Both the position numbers and the translations under genes were made by a program. From NCBI RefSeq assembly GCF_000732625.1, contig NZ_JPJI01000032.1, forward strand, positions 496,001 through 560,000: a stretch of DNA of 64,000 nucleotides. The letters are read 5' to 3'. The notes beneath the pieces are model-generated. The model saw only the letters and a program-made list of their open reading frames with translations, had not been told where the DNA came from and made no database searches. Source of the DNA: Nonlabens ulvanivorans. GTDB taxonomy: Bacteria; Bacteroidota; Bacteroidia; Flavobacteriales; Flavobacteriaceae. Positions 56,434 to 64,000 of this stretch are shown in pieces; position 1 is the stretch's first letter, and the number at the start of each line of letters is the position of its first letter.

Positions 56434-56441
56434 CAAAGATA
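56434..56441 (-). promoter_or_regulatory. -7 element of the EMEG-motif protein gene
   Basis: Minus-strand TATCTTTG fits TAnnTTTG and ends 16 bases before the start codon at 56417. Confidence 0.5.
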
Positions 56442-56525
56442 GTTATTTAACTAGTCTATACAGCGATAACAACTATTTGCAGCCTATTATATGATTGTAA
56501 AATTAATTTTAGAAAATTATTTAAA

Positions 56526-58016
56526 TTATAATCTCTCTAAGACCTCAGCAATCTTACGATCATTAGAGAGTCGCGGTAACTTATTTTGTCCACCTAGCTT
56601 ACCTATGGTTTTCATGTATTGCTTAAATCCATTTTCAACAACTTGCTTAATAATAAGAGGTTGCAAAACTTTACCAACTATTAAATCATCGTAGTAACTA
56701 TTTTGCTCGCGCATTTTAAGATCTAAAGTTGCTTTAAACTTTTCTAGGTCTTTAGGTTTTTCACCAAACTCTATAAACCACTCATGATAAGGTAATTCAT
56801 CATTATCTGGGGCAAGTTGTGGTGCAACAGTAAATTCATTAATCACAATATTGTGTATGGCAGCGGCTTCTTTCATGGCATGCTCTACTTCTTTACCTAT
56901 GACATGTTCTCCACTTGCACTGATGTAGTGCTTGATACGACCAGTTACTATAACGCGATACGGACTGGTAGAGGTAAAAGCAATTGTATCACCTATGTTA
57001 TATGCCCATAAACCAGCAGTTGTAGAAATAATAAGCACATAATTCACACCGATCTCCACCTCACCTATAGTTAAACGTGGTGCATTTTCTTCAAAAAATT
57101 GATCTGCAGGAATAAACTCATAAAAAATTCCAGCATCTAATAACAATAGCATTCCTTTCACATCTTGTTTATCTTGATATGCAAAAAATCCTTCACTTGC
57201 TGGAAAAAGCTCAATGCTATCTACTTTTCTACCTATAAGCTGTTCAAATTTAGGCCTGTATGGCTCAAAATTTACACCACCATAAATGAAGAGGTTGAAT
57301 TCTGGAAATACATCACCTACTTTTTTGCCAGTACGTTGTACAATGCGTTCAAAATACATTTGTACCCAACTAGGGATTCCAGAAATGATACCCATATTCT
57401 CAGGTAAGGTTTCATCAATAATTGCTTCTACCTTAGTTTCCCAATCTTCAATACAGTTAGTTTTCCAGGACGGCAGACGGTTTTTTTGTAAGTATCCCGG
57501 TACATAATGGGCTACAATTCCACTTAATCTACCTAACTGAACACCATTCTTATCTTCCATTTCAGGACTACCTTGCAAGAAAATCATTTTGTGATCTACA
57601 AAAGCTGCTTTACCTGTCTCGTGGATGTAACTTAAAATGGCATTACGAGCAGCATTGACATGCTCTGGCATAGATTCTTTAGTAATAGGAATATATTTTG
57701 CACCACTAGTAGTCCCAGAGGTTTTTGCATAATACAGTGGTTTTCCAGGCCATAAAATATCTGATTCGCCGGCCACAACTCTATCTACAAATGGCCTTAA
57801 TTCTTCATAATCTCTTACGGGTACTTTTTCAATAAAAGTAGCGTGTGAATCTATATCTTGAAAAGAATGTGCTTTACCGAAAGCGGTATCTCGAGCAGTC
57901 TTAATGAGATGTTTAAAAACCTTTTCTTGTGTAGCCACTGGTTGAGTAGACCATTTACGAGTTTGCCTATCAATGATAGCTGCAAAAACCTTTGCTGCGA
58001 ATGATTTTATTGACAT
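56526..58016 (-). CDS. GH3 auxin-responsive promoter family (acyl-adenylate-forming) protein
   Basis: A 496-residue protein with YYAKTSGTTSGAKYIPITKES (nucleotide-binding loop near residue 100), ELFPASEGFFAYQ and GLWAYNIGDTIAFTSTSPYR, the motifs of the GH3 adenylating family. In plants these join amino acids to hormones; the bacterial substrates are unknown. It overlaps the M23 peptidase gene by 1 base, so the two are translated from one transcript. Confidence 0.9.
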   Translation of the reverse strand: MSIKSFAAKVFAAIIDRQTRKWSTQPVATQEKVFKHLIKTARDTAFGKAHSFQDIDSHATFIEKVPVRDYEELRPFVDRVVAGESDILWPGKPLYYAKTSGTTSGAKYIPITKESMPEHVNAARNAILSYIHETGKAAFVDHKMIFLQGSPEMEDKNGVQLGRLSGIVAHYVPGYLQKNRLPSWKTNCIEDWETKVEAIIDETLPENMGIISGIPSWVQMYFERIVQRTGKKVGDVFPEFNLFIYGGVNFEPYRPKFEQLIGRKVDSIELFPASEGFFAYQDKQDVKGMLLLLDAGIFYEFIPADQFFEENAPRLTIGEVEIGVNYVLIISTTAGLWAYNIGDTIAFTSTSPYRVIVTGRIKHYISASGEHVIGKEVEHAMKEAAAIHNIVINEFTVAPQLAPDNDELPYHEWFIEFGEKPKDLEKFKATLDLKMREQNSYYDDLIVGKVLQPLIIKQVVENGFKQYMKTIGKLGGQNKLPRLSNDRKIAEVLERL

Positions 58017-58882
58017 TACTGAAAGTTGATAAAATTAGTTGGGTCTTGTGGATAGCCGTCCATCCACAATTCAAAATGTAAATGTGGTCCATTAGTTAAC
58101 TCACCCGTATTACCTACAATTCCGATTACCTCACCAGCTTGTACTTGATCGTTTTGTTTTTTACTCAATGTAGCCATGTGCTTATAAACGGTAATTACAC
58201 CATAAGAATGTTCCATAAGTATGGTGTTTCCAGTGTCTGTACTCCAACCTGCAAAAATCACTGTGCCATCTGCCGCAGCTTTTACTGGTGAATTTGCTGC
58301 AGATGTAATATCTACGGCATAATGTTTTTTTTCTGCATTAAAACCATCTGATATAGTACCAGTTACAGGTGTAAAGAATATAAAATTAGTACGACTAGTT
58401 GCTCCTTCTATCACGTTAAACTTATCCTCACGATCCACTTCTTCTCGCAATAAGCTATCTTCTTCAATAGGGATTGGTAAGTTCTCTTGATTTGCAGTTT
58501 CTACTTTTGCAATACTGTCTATTCTAGCATATTCTGCGGCAGTGATGTTACCACTTAACACCATTTGAATACGATCATATTTTTGTTGTTGCAATTGAAT
58601 TGAGGTCAGTAAAGAGTCTGTTTTATTTTCTAGGGTTATAACATCTTTAGTAAGTTTAGTACTGGCATAACCAGGTATGAATTCTCTTAACGGTGTAAAT
58701 GCTATTAAGACCGTAGTTAATCCTATAAGGATGATAGCAGATAGTACTGTAACTATAAAAACATTTAATCTAGTTAAGTTTAAAGAAAAGCGTTCTTCAA
58801 AAGTATCGTCATTGAGCACCACCATTCGATAGCGATGCAACCATTTTCTCTTAAGTTTTCCTTTTTCCTTTTTAGTAGCCAT
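58016..58882 (-). CDS. M23 family metallopeptidase (cell-wall hydrolase-like)
   Basis: A 288-residue protein with a cytoplasmic basic N-terminus, one span (about residues 36-60), a coiled-coil stretch (about 80-125) and a C-terminal LytM domain. The zinc-site motifs are complete: HYAVDIT near residue 187 and GPHLHFELW near 268. It resembles the NlpD/EnvC/MepM type that cuts or regulates cutting of peptidoglycan. A promoter element lies 19 bases upstream, and the GH3-type gene follows with 1-base overlap. Confidence 0.92.
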   Translation of the reverse strand: MATKKEKGKLKRKWLHRYRMVVLNDDTFEERFSLNLTRLNVFIVTVLSAIILIGLTTVLIAFTPLREFIPGYASTKLTKDVITLENKTDSLLTSIQLQQQKYDRIQMVLSGNITAAEYARIDSIAKVETANQENLPIPIEEDSLLREEVDREDKFNVIEGATSRTNFIFFTPVTGTISDGFNAEKKHYAVDITSAANSPVKAAADGTVIFAGWSTDTGNTILMEHSYGVITVYKHMATLSKKQNDQVQAGEVIGIVGNTGELTNGPHLHFELWMDGYPQDPTNFINFQ

Positions 58883-58901
58883 GAGCGTCTTTAACGAATT
58901 T

Positions 58902-58909
58902 CAAAGATA
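58902..58909 (-). promoter_or_regulatory. -7 element of the M23-GH3 operon
   Basis: Minus-strand TATCTTTG fits TAnnTTTG and ends 19 bases before the M23 start codon. Confidence 0.5.
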
Positions 58910-59093
58910 AAATAATATAATAGCTCACACGTTATTTCTATACAATGCTATTCTTACTAATCATCAACTTTAAGTATGCTTTAAAATTGTCTTCTTAAGG
59001 ATAATTATAGCTCAATAGGAATGGGCTACCCTTTTACTTTTTATAAAACAAGTAATTTTAACGTCATTATTAAAAGTTTGAAAGAGTTCATTG

Positions 59094-59101
59094 TATCTTT
59101 G
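59094..59101 (+). promoter_or_regulatory. -7 element of tatA
   Basis: TATCTTTG fits TAnnTTTG and ends 22 bases before the ATG at 59124. It overlaps the extended frame from 59091, which argues against that earlier start. Confidence 0.55.
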
Positions 59102-59123
59102 TAATGTTTTTAAAACACATATT

Positions 59124-59315
59124 ATGTTAGCAAACTTTATTTTAGGAATGCCTGGTTATGGTAGTATTATATTAATAGCGCTAGTAGTGTTATTAATTTT
59201 TGGAGGTAAAAAAATACCAGAATTGATGCGCGGTTTAGGTGGTGGAATTAAAGAATTTAAAGACGCTACTAAAGAAGACAAAGCAAATAATGATCAAATA
59301 GACTCTAACAACTAG
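59124..59315 (+). CDS. tatA: Twin-arginine translocase subunit TatA/TatE
   Basis: A 63-residue protein from the ATG at 59124 ([14 protein letters not shown]). One span (about residues 12-28, [17 protein letters not shown]) is followed by the [20 protein letters not shown] amphipathic helix, the hallmark of TatA. It forms the pore for folded protein export. It stands alone; tatC is not in the window. A strong terminator follows. Confidence 0.95.
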   Translation: MLANFILGMPGYGSIILIALVVLLIFGGKKIPELMRGLGGGIKEFKDATKEDKANNDQIDSNN

Positions 59316-59333
59316 TCTAAATCATACCATATT

Positions 59334-59370
59334 AAAAGCCCTTTCAACAATGTTGAAAGGGCTTTTTATT
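59334..59370. terminator. Bidirectional terminator between tatA and the DUF4837 gene
   Basis: A 15-bp stem (59334-59348 with 59352-59366, core GCCCTTTCAAC/GTTGAAAGGGC), three-base loop, A-run before and T-run after. Confidence 0.93.
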
Positions 59371-59389
59371 TATAATCACAAAGTGTTAT

Positions 59390-60367
59390 TTAATCTTCTT
59401 GGGATATAAATTTCACGCTTTTTAATATCGATTCTAGTTCAAAAAGATAATTGCGTTGCTTTGCACTAGGTGCAAAAATGTAACCTTCTATAACTAGCCA
59501 GTTATTTTTTTCTTTGTTATAAATCGCATAATTAAGAAAAGGTCCAGACATAAACTGTCCGCTAACTTCCCATAATCCTTTTGTTTCATAAGCAAATTTA
59601 CCGTCCACCTGACTTTCATTTACATAAGGTGAGAATGCACGTTCAGTTATAAATTCTCCATTATCCACTGGCACTTTTAAAGAACCTACAGAATCTCTTA
59701 CTTTAGTAATACTAGCTACGACATTAGAATCTTGAGGAATCTTATCACGATCTACTTCATAGATCATAATATCCATCGTACCTTCTTTAATATTGCGTCG
59801 CAACCAGAAAAAATCTTTATCATCTGGTGCCGCATACCTATAAGATCTAGGTGCTATTAGTTCAATGCCGAATCGTTCTTTAATCTGATCAACATTAAGC
59901 CCTACTTTTTTCATCAAGCGTTGCTTTTCCTTAATCTCACCATCATTAAATATGGTTTTAATTTGCTGTGCATTAGTAATGATTTGTTCTATAACCCCAG
60001 CAGCATCTTTACCTCTTATGATAACACCAGTCTGTGGATTTGCATATAAACCGGTCGTGACGGTTACACCTGGCTCCTTATTAGAAGTCTCAACCTTTAA
60101 ATAATTACGGTTTTTCATTAACAATCCTGCAAATGAATCTGGCTCTATCTGGTTAAGAGAGAACTGTGGTTCTTCACGCACTAATCCATCTACAGGTGCT
60201 GCTAGAATCTGTCTAATACTATCACCTACTTCATTCTCCCATAAATCATTGTCAATCACTAATAAAATATCATTCATTCTACCAGCGCTATCTGTTACGA
60301 TTACCGGCGCATCGTTGCAACCAGTTAATGTGATCATTGCGAGAAATATGTAAACTATGGATCTCAT
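59390..60367 (-). CDS. DUF4837 lipoprotein
   Basis: A 325-residue protein with signal MRSIVYIFLAMITLTGC (lipid Cys17). GRMNDILLVIDNDLWENEVGD and the C-terminal MSGPFLNYAIYNKEKNNWLV and EGYIFAPSAKQRNYLFELE fit DUF4837, a Bacteroidota family of unknown function. It is co-directional with the MltD-like gene, 7 bases apart, and pgk precedes both, so it is the last gene of that operon. The pairing with a lytic transglycosylase suggests a cell-envelope role (inference). Confidence 0.88.
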   Translation of the reverse strand: MRSIVYIFLAMITLTGCNDAPVIVTDSAGRMNDILLVIDNDLWENEVGDSIRQILAAPVDGLVREEPQFSLNQIEPDSFAGLLMKNRNYLKVETSNKEPGVTVTTGLYANPQTGVIIRGKDAAGVIEQIITNAQQIKTIFNDGEIKEKQRLMKKVGLNVDQIKERFGIELIAPRSYRYAAPDDKDFFWLRRNIKEGTMDIMIYEVDRDKIPQDSNVVASITKVRDSVGSLKVPVDNGEFITERAFSPYVNESQVDGKFAYETKGLWEVSGQFMSGPFLNYAIYNKEKNNWLVIEGYIFAPSAKQRNYLFELESILKSVKFISQED

Positions 60368-60374
60368 AAGAGTA

Positions 60375-61952
60375 TTATTTAAGTTTTAAAGTGGTACCTG
60401 GTTGTAAATCTTCGGTTTTACCAGGATTCAATTTTCTAATTTGAGCAATAGTTATGCCATAGGTGTTTGCGATTTTCCATAAGCTATCACCACTTTTTAC
60501 TTTATAACTACCAGGTGCTTTTTTTGAACTAGTAGAGCCACTCGTAATAGGTTTTCTAGGATGTATATACAACCGTTGTCCAATTTTTAAATTATTACTA
60601 CGCAAGCTGTTCCATCTTTTCAATTGGCTAACTTTCACTCCATATTTATTAGCAATTTTACCTAGATAGTCTCCATTTTTAACCCGATAAACGACACGAG
60701 ACTCTGCTTTAACGAGTTCTGGTAAAGGTTTTTCTTTTTTGTCTAATTCTGCTTTCGCGAAAGCGTATACCGCATCCTCACTACTCACAAATTTCCCTGC
60801 TGCTCTTACCGGCAATCTGAGATAATAATTTCTACCAGATACTGCTGGGATGATATCTAATTTATAACTAGGGTTATGAAATTGAATAGTTTCTATATCC
60901 TCATCAGTAAATTGAGCAACATGCTCTAGGGAAATCATTTTCTTAACACGTATGGTATCAGTTGCGATTGTTTTATATGCTGTTTGTGCAGGTTGAAAAC
61001 CATGCTCACTTGCATAAGTGTATAAATATACCATAGCCTGAAATGCAGGTACATAACCAGCGGTTTCCCGTGGTAAGTAAGGTCTTAAATTCCAGTAGTT
61101 TTTATATCCACCACTACGTCTTATGGCTTTATTCACATTTCCGGGACCAGAGTTATATGCCGCTAATGCTAGATCCCAATCTCCATAGATATTATATAAA
61201 CTCTTTAAGAATTTACATGCTGCTTCTGTAGATTTTATAGGGTCCATGCGTTCATCAACATAAGAATTTACCTCAAGATCAAAATCGCGACCTGTAGCAA
61301 ACATGAATTGCCATAATCCTGTAGCACCTACCCTACTTTTTGCTCTAGGATCTAATGCACTTTCCACTACAGCTAGATACTTCATCTCTAGTGGAATATC
61401 ATATTTATCTAACATTTCTTCAAATAGCGGAAAATAATAATCGCTCAAAGTCATCAAACGCTCCATATAGATACGTTGATGACTCAGCTTTTTATTGATT
61501 AATTGTTCTAGTACAGGATTATAATCTATTTGAAAAGGTGTGGTCTCATTAATACGTTTCAGACGTGCTTTAAGTGTGTCTGTAGGTAGCGTTTTCATAA
61601 CAGCCTCACTATAATCCATTTGTATAACTTCATCATACATATAATCATACATATCATTGTTATACAGCTCTTTAAGTAAGTTCTCATCAAATTTATCTAC
61701 CTCGGGATATTCATTAATCGCAGCAGTAGCAATTGTTATTACAGGAATATTTACCATAGAGGTAGTGTCAGTTACTACCTCTATAGTTGGTTTTATAGAG
61801 TCTGTTACAGTTGTAATTTGTTGTTCTTTTTCCTGATTTTTTTTGAATTCTTCATAGGTGATTATACGTCCTGTAGTGGTCGTACTATCAGGTGAGACTT
61901 GCGCCATAGTCACCATAGATAACGCAAAAAAGAATAAAAAGAATTTATACAT
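60375..61952 (-). CDS. MltD-like lytic transglycosylase with LysM domains
   Basis: A 525-residue protein with signal peptide MYKFFLFFFALSMVTMAQ. The SLT domain (about residues 175-320) has AVVESALDPRAKSRVGATG with the catalytic Glu and GLWQFM, then ALAAYNSGPGNVNKAI. Two LysM domains follow at the C-terminus (VKNGDYLGKIANKYGVKVSQ and VKSGDSLWKIANTYGITIAQ), which bind peptidoglycan. It cleaves the glycan strand in the periplasm. A palindrome copy with one mismatch encodes YAFAKAELD near residue 400, between SLT and LysM. Confidence 0.93.
   Translation of the reverse strand: MYKFFLFFFALSMVTMAQVSPDSTTTTGRIITYEEFKKNQEKEQQITTVTDSIKPTIEVVTDTTSMVNIPVITIATAAINEYPEVDKFDENLLKELYNNDMYDYMYDEVIQMDYSEAVMKTLPTDTLKARLKRINETTPFQIDYNPVLEQLINKKLSHQRIYMERLMTLSDYYFPLFEEMLDKYDIPLEMKYLAVVESALDPRAKSRVGATGLWQFMFATGRDFDLEVNSYVDERMDPIKSTEAACKFLKSLYNIYGDWDLALAAYNSGPGNVNKAIRRSGGYKNYWNLRPYLPRETAGYVPAFQAMVYLYTYASEHGFQPAQTAYKTIATDTIRVKKMISLEHVAQFTDEDIETIQFHNPSYKLDIIPAVSGRNYYLRLPVRAAGKFVSSEDAVYAFAKAELDKKEKPLPELVKAESRVVYRVKNGDYLGKIANKYGVKVSQLKRWNSLRSNNLKIGQRLYIHPRKPITSGSTSSKKAPGSYKVKSGDSLWKIANTYGITIAQIRKLNPGKTEDLQPGTTLKLK
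60750..60765. repeat. Palindrome copy, one mismatch, in the MltD-like gene
   Basis: TGCTTTCGCGAAAGCG; only the first base differs. It encodes AFAKA in the linker between the catalytic and LysM domains. Confidence 0.9.
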
Positions 61953-61967
61953 GTATTGTTTTAAGAA

Positions 61968-63152
61968 TTAATCCAATATGGCAGCAATACCAGGAAGTGT
62001 TTTACCTTCTAGCATTTCTAGCATTGCACCACCACCGGTAGAGACATAACTTACTTGATCATCAAAACCAAATTGTTTTACCGCAGCAACAGAATCACCA
62101 CCACCTACTAAAGAAAATGCTCCTGCAGCAGTAGATGCTGCGACAGATTTACCTAAAGAAATAGTACCATGAGAAAATGGCTCAAGCTCAAAAACACCTG
62201 CTGGACCATTCCATAAAATAGTTTTGGCCTGCATTAATACAGTATGAAATTGTGATCTAGACTTCTCTCCTATATCTAATCCCATCCAACCATTTGGGAT
62301 AGCGTCAATAGCTGCATTATCTATGGTTGCGTGCTCAGAAAAAGCATCGGCAGTAATAGCATCTACAGGTAAGTGTATGTTAGTATTTTTTGATTTGGCT
62401 TTTTCAAGAATTTCAAGTGCTAATTCCATTTTATCGTCTTCACAGAGAGAATCCCCTATTTTACCACCTTGCGCTTTGATAAAGGTATATGCCATACCAC
62501 CTGCGATAATAAGATCATCAACTTTATCGAGTATATTTTCAATAACGGTGATCTTAGATGAAACTTTTGCACCACCTAAAATCGCTACGACTGGTTTATC
62601 TGGAGTTTCCAACACTTTATTCAAGCTCTCAATCTCTCTTGTCATTAAGTGACCAAAGCATTTTTCATCAAAATATTGAGCAATTATTGCTGTAGATGCA
62701 TGTGCTCTATGTGCGGTACCAAATGCGTCGTTTACATATACGTCTCCTAATTGAGATAACGCTTTCGCGAAAGCGGAATCACCAGCAGTTTCTTCACTGT
62801 GAAACCTTAAGTTTTCTAATAAGAGAACTTCACATGGCTGTAGATTTGCAGCTGCTTGTTGAGCGGCATCGCCTATACAATCATCCACAAACTTTACCTG
62901 AACACCTAATATATCAGTAGCAGCGGCAACGATGTGCTTTAAAGAAAATTCTTCTTGATTTCCTTTAGGGCGACCTAGATGTGACATAAGTATTACTGAG
63001 CCTTCATCTTCTAGAATTTTAATGATGGTATCTTTTGCCGCAAGGATACGAGTCGCATCCGTTACTTCAAAATCATCATTGAGCGGCACGTTAAAGTCAA
63101 CTCTTACTAAGGCTTTTTTATCTTTAAAATTGATATCGTTAATAGTCTTCAT
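61968..63152 (-). CDS. pgk: Phosphoglycerate kinase
   Basis: A 394-residue glycolytic enzyme from the ATG at 63152 ([21 protein letters not shown]); a frame to 63197 overlaps the promoter and is rejected. [37 protein letters not shown], the hinge [13 protein letters not shown] and the C-terminal [14 protein letters not shown] are all typical. It transfers phosphate from 1,3-bisphosphoglycerate to ADP. First gene of an operon with the MltD-like and DUF4837 genes. An exact palindrome copy encodes SAFAKALSQ, where many Pgk proteins carry a similar AFAKxL sequence. Confidence 0.97.
   Translation of the reverse strand: MKTINDINFKDKKALVRVDFNVPLNDDFEVTDATRILAAKDTIIKILEDEGSVILMSHLGRPKGNQEEFSLKHIVAAATDILGVQVKFVDDCIGDAAQQAAANLQPCEVLLLENLRFHSEETAGDSAFAKALSQLGDVYVNDAFGTAHRAHASTAIIAQYFDEKCFGHLMTREIESLNKVLETPDKPVVAILGGAKVSSKITVIENILDKVDDLIIAGGMAYTFIKAQGGKIGDSLCEDDKMELALEILEKAKSKNTNIHLPVDAITADAFSEHATIDNAAIDAIPNGWMGLDIGEKSRSQFHTVLMQAKTILWNGPAGVFELEPFSHGTISLGKSVAASTAAGAFSLVGGGDSVAAVKQFGFDDQVSYVSTGGGAMLEMLEGKTLPGIAAILD
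62760..62775. repeat. Exact palindrome copy in pgk
   Basis: CGCTTTCGCGAAAGCG; encodes AFAKA ([10 protein letters not shown]). Confidence 0.95.
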
Positions 63153-63174
63153 AGTTATATGTTGTGAATGGTCA

Positions 63175-63182
63175 CAAATATA
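63175..63182 (-). promoter_or_regulatory. -7 element of the pgk operon
   Basis: Minus-strand TATATTTG fits TAnnTTTG and ends 22 bases before the pgk ATG. It stands back to back with the element of the delta-prime gene. Confidence 0.5.
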
Positions 63183-63214
63183 GCGGTTATGATACAACCT
63201 CGCGCCTATACTTT

Positions 63215-63222
63215 TATATTTG
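63215..63222 (+). promoter_or_regulatory. -7 element of the delta-prime gene, nearly leaderless
   Basis: TATATTTG fits TAnnTTTG and ends only 4 bases before the ATG at 63227, so the transcript should begin at or almost at the start codon. Confidence 0.5.
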
Positions 63223-63226
63223 CATT

Positions 63227-64000
63227 ATGCGATATCAAGATATCATAGGACTAGAACATCTTAAGACACATTTACAAACCACGGTTGAAAATGGTAGGAT
63301 TGCACACGCGCAATTAATGGTAGGTCCTACAGGAAGTGGTGTTTTACCACTAGCACTGGCGTATGCCAGAAGTATATTATGTAATTCTAATAATGATAGA
63401 TGTGATGCCCAAATGGATCAAATCGCACATCCAGATTTACATTTTGCTTATCCTGTAGCAAATAATGCAAAGATTAAAGCCAAAGCAGTATCTGATGATT
63501 TTATTGCAGAATGGCGAGAGTTTTTAAAAACACAACCTTATGGTAGCCTTGCAGATTGGTATCAAGCCATTGAGATTGAAAAAAAGCAAAGTAAAATAGG
63601 TGTTGATGAGGCTAAAAGAATAGTTTCTAAATTGAGTCTCAAATCCTATGAAGGTGGATATAAAGTTTTAATAATTTGGGGTGCGGATAAATTAAATACC
63701 GAGGCTTCTAACAAATTATTGAAACTGATTGAAGAGCCACCGGCAAAAACAGTCTTTTTACTAATCGCTGAAGATGAAGATCAAATCATCAATACTATTA
63801 AATCAAGGTGCCAGCTTTTACATGTTCCTAAATTAAATAGTGAATCTATCGCTAATGGACTACTTGAAAGAAACGGTTTAGAAATAACACGTGCTCAACA
63901 AATCGCAAGACAGTCAAATGGTGATTATAATAAAGCTGTACAGTCGATTCATAACATATCTGAAGATACTGATTTTGAAAAATGGTTTGTAACCTGGGTA
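63227..64000 (+). CDS. holB: DNA polymerase III subunit delta-prime (N-terminal part, runs off window)
   Basis: The ATG at 63227 opens 258 codons to the window edge. MRYQDIIGLEHLKTHLQTTV and RIAHAQLMVGPTGSGVLPLA are an AAA+ clamp-loader N-terminus with a weak Walker A. IGVDEAKRIVSKLSLKSYEG, VLIIWGADKLNTEASNKLLK and LIEEPPAKTVFLLIA, with SRCQLLHVP (SRC motif), match the delta-prime subunit of the clamp loader. The degraded Walker A fits delta-prime and not tau/gamma. The gene is cut by the window edge. Confidence 0.9.
   Translation, partial: MRYQDIIGLEHLKTHLQTTVENGRIAHAQLMVGPTGSGVLPLALAYARSILCNSNNDRCDAQMDQIAHPDLHFAYPVANNAKIKAKAVSDDFIAEWREFLKTQPYGSLADWYQAIEIEKKQSKIGVDEAKRIVSKLSLKSYEGGYKVLIIWGADKLNTEASNKLLKLIEEPPAKTVFLLIAEDEDQIINTIKSRCQLLHVPKLNSESIANGLLERNGLEITRAQQIARQSNGDYNKAVQSIHNISEDTDFEKWFVTWV

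Noticed and set aside
57871-57886. GCTTTACCGAAAGCGG in the GH3-type gene as a further palindrome copy
   Set aside because: The central TCGCGA is lost and self-complementarity is poor; it may be chance.
62323-62652. 109-residue plus-strand frame inside pgk
   Set aside because: Antisense to a highly conserved gene and without any recognisable feature.
1-64000. CRISPR arrays, tRNA or rRNA genes, insertion sequences, prophage
   Set aside because: None of the expected repeats, cloverleaf sequences, transposase or phage proteins was seen.

Overview
The window reads as a chromosome segment of a marine-type Flavobacteriaceae bacterium (Bacteroidota). The evidence is the short single-chain cytochrome b succinate dehydrogenase operon, many lipoproteins with a lipobox Cys near residue 17-20, families confined to Bacteroidota (DUF4254, DUF4837, DUF6427-type and DUF6341-type proteins), low GC content, and the TAnnTTTG promoter element upstream of many genes. 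The genus is a guess; Nonlabens or a close relative would fit. There are no tRNA, rRNA, CRISPR, IS or prophage genes.

Layout. 1-4.9 kb: the N-terminal part of an aminopeptidase P, a 34-residue membrane peptide, a lipoprotein and a secreted Asp-box propeller protein. 5.2-8.7 kb: sdhCAB with a good promoter and strong terminator. 8.8-17.1 kb: fasciclin lipoprotein, aminotransferase plus omega-amidase pair, Ig-like lipoprotein, ComF, coiled-coil membrane protein and glycyl-tRNA synthetase. 17.2-21.2 kb: a small lipoprotein and a very large outer-membrane protein. 21.4-24.4 kb: a three-gene operon led by a zincin-motif (HELVH) lipoprotein. 24.7-30.6 kb: a bacterial alpha-2-macroglobulin with CVEQ thioester motif and a small monooxygenase-fold protein. 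30.6-34.8 kb: GT9, DUF4254, membrane proteins and purD. 34.8-54.6 kb: a capsule/O-antigen locus, almost all on the minus strand, running from a Wzz-like protein through rfbBACD, gmd, fcl, flippase, polymerase-like proteins and glycosyltransferases to a WcaJ-like initiating transferase. 54.7-64 kb: an unknown EMEG-motif protein, GH3-like and M23 proteins, tatA, DUF4837, MltD-like, pgk, and the start of a DNA polymerase III delta-prime gene.

How the genes work together. The 34.8-54.6 kb locus encodes dTDP-L-rhamnose, GDP-L-fucose and probably UDP-xylose supply, a phosphoglycosyl transferase, several glycosyltransferases, an acetyltransferase, flippase, polymerase and chain-length protein: a Wzx/Wzy-type surface polysaccharide. 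Pgk, MltD-like and DUF4837 form one operon, M23 and GH3 another.

Two signals stand out beyond ordinary annotation. (1) A 16-bp perfect palindrome, CGCTTTCGCGAAAGCG, occurs nine times exactly and at least seven more times in near or degraded form, about once per 4 kb. It lies mostly inside genes, in all three codon phases; in the commonest phase it encodes AFAKA. (2) The zincin lipoprotein gene is preceded by four tandem copies of the 8-mer GCTCAAAC (minus strand). The repeat lies just after an ATG that has a promoter-like element at the usual distance. In the present copy number the reading frame from this ATG stops at once; with five or two copies it would run into the lipoprotein with a complete signal peptide. 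This looks like an undescribed phase-variable surface metallopeptidase locus, here in the OFF phase.
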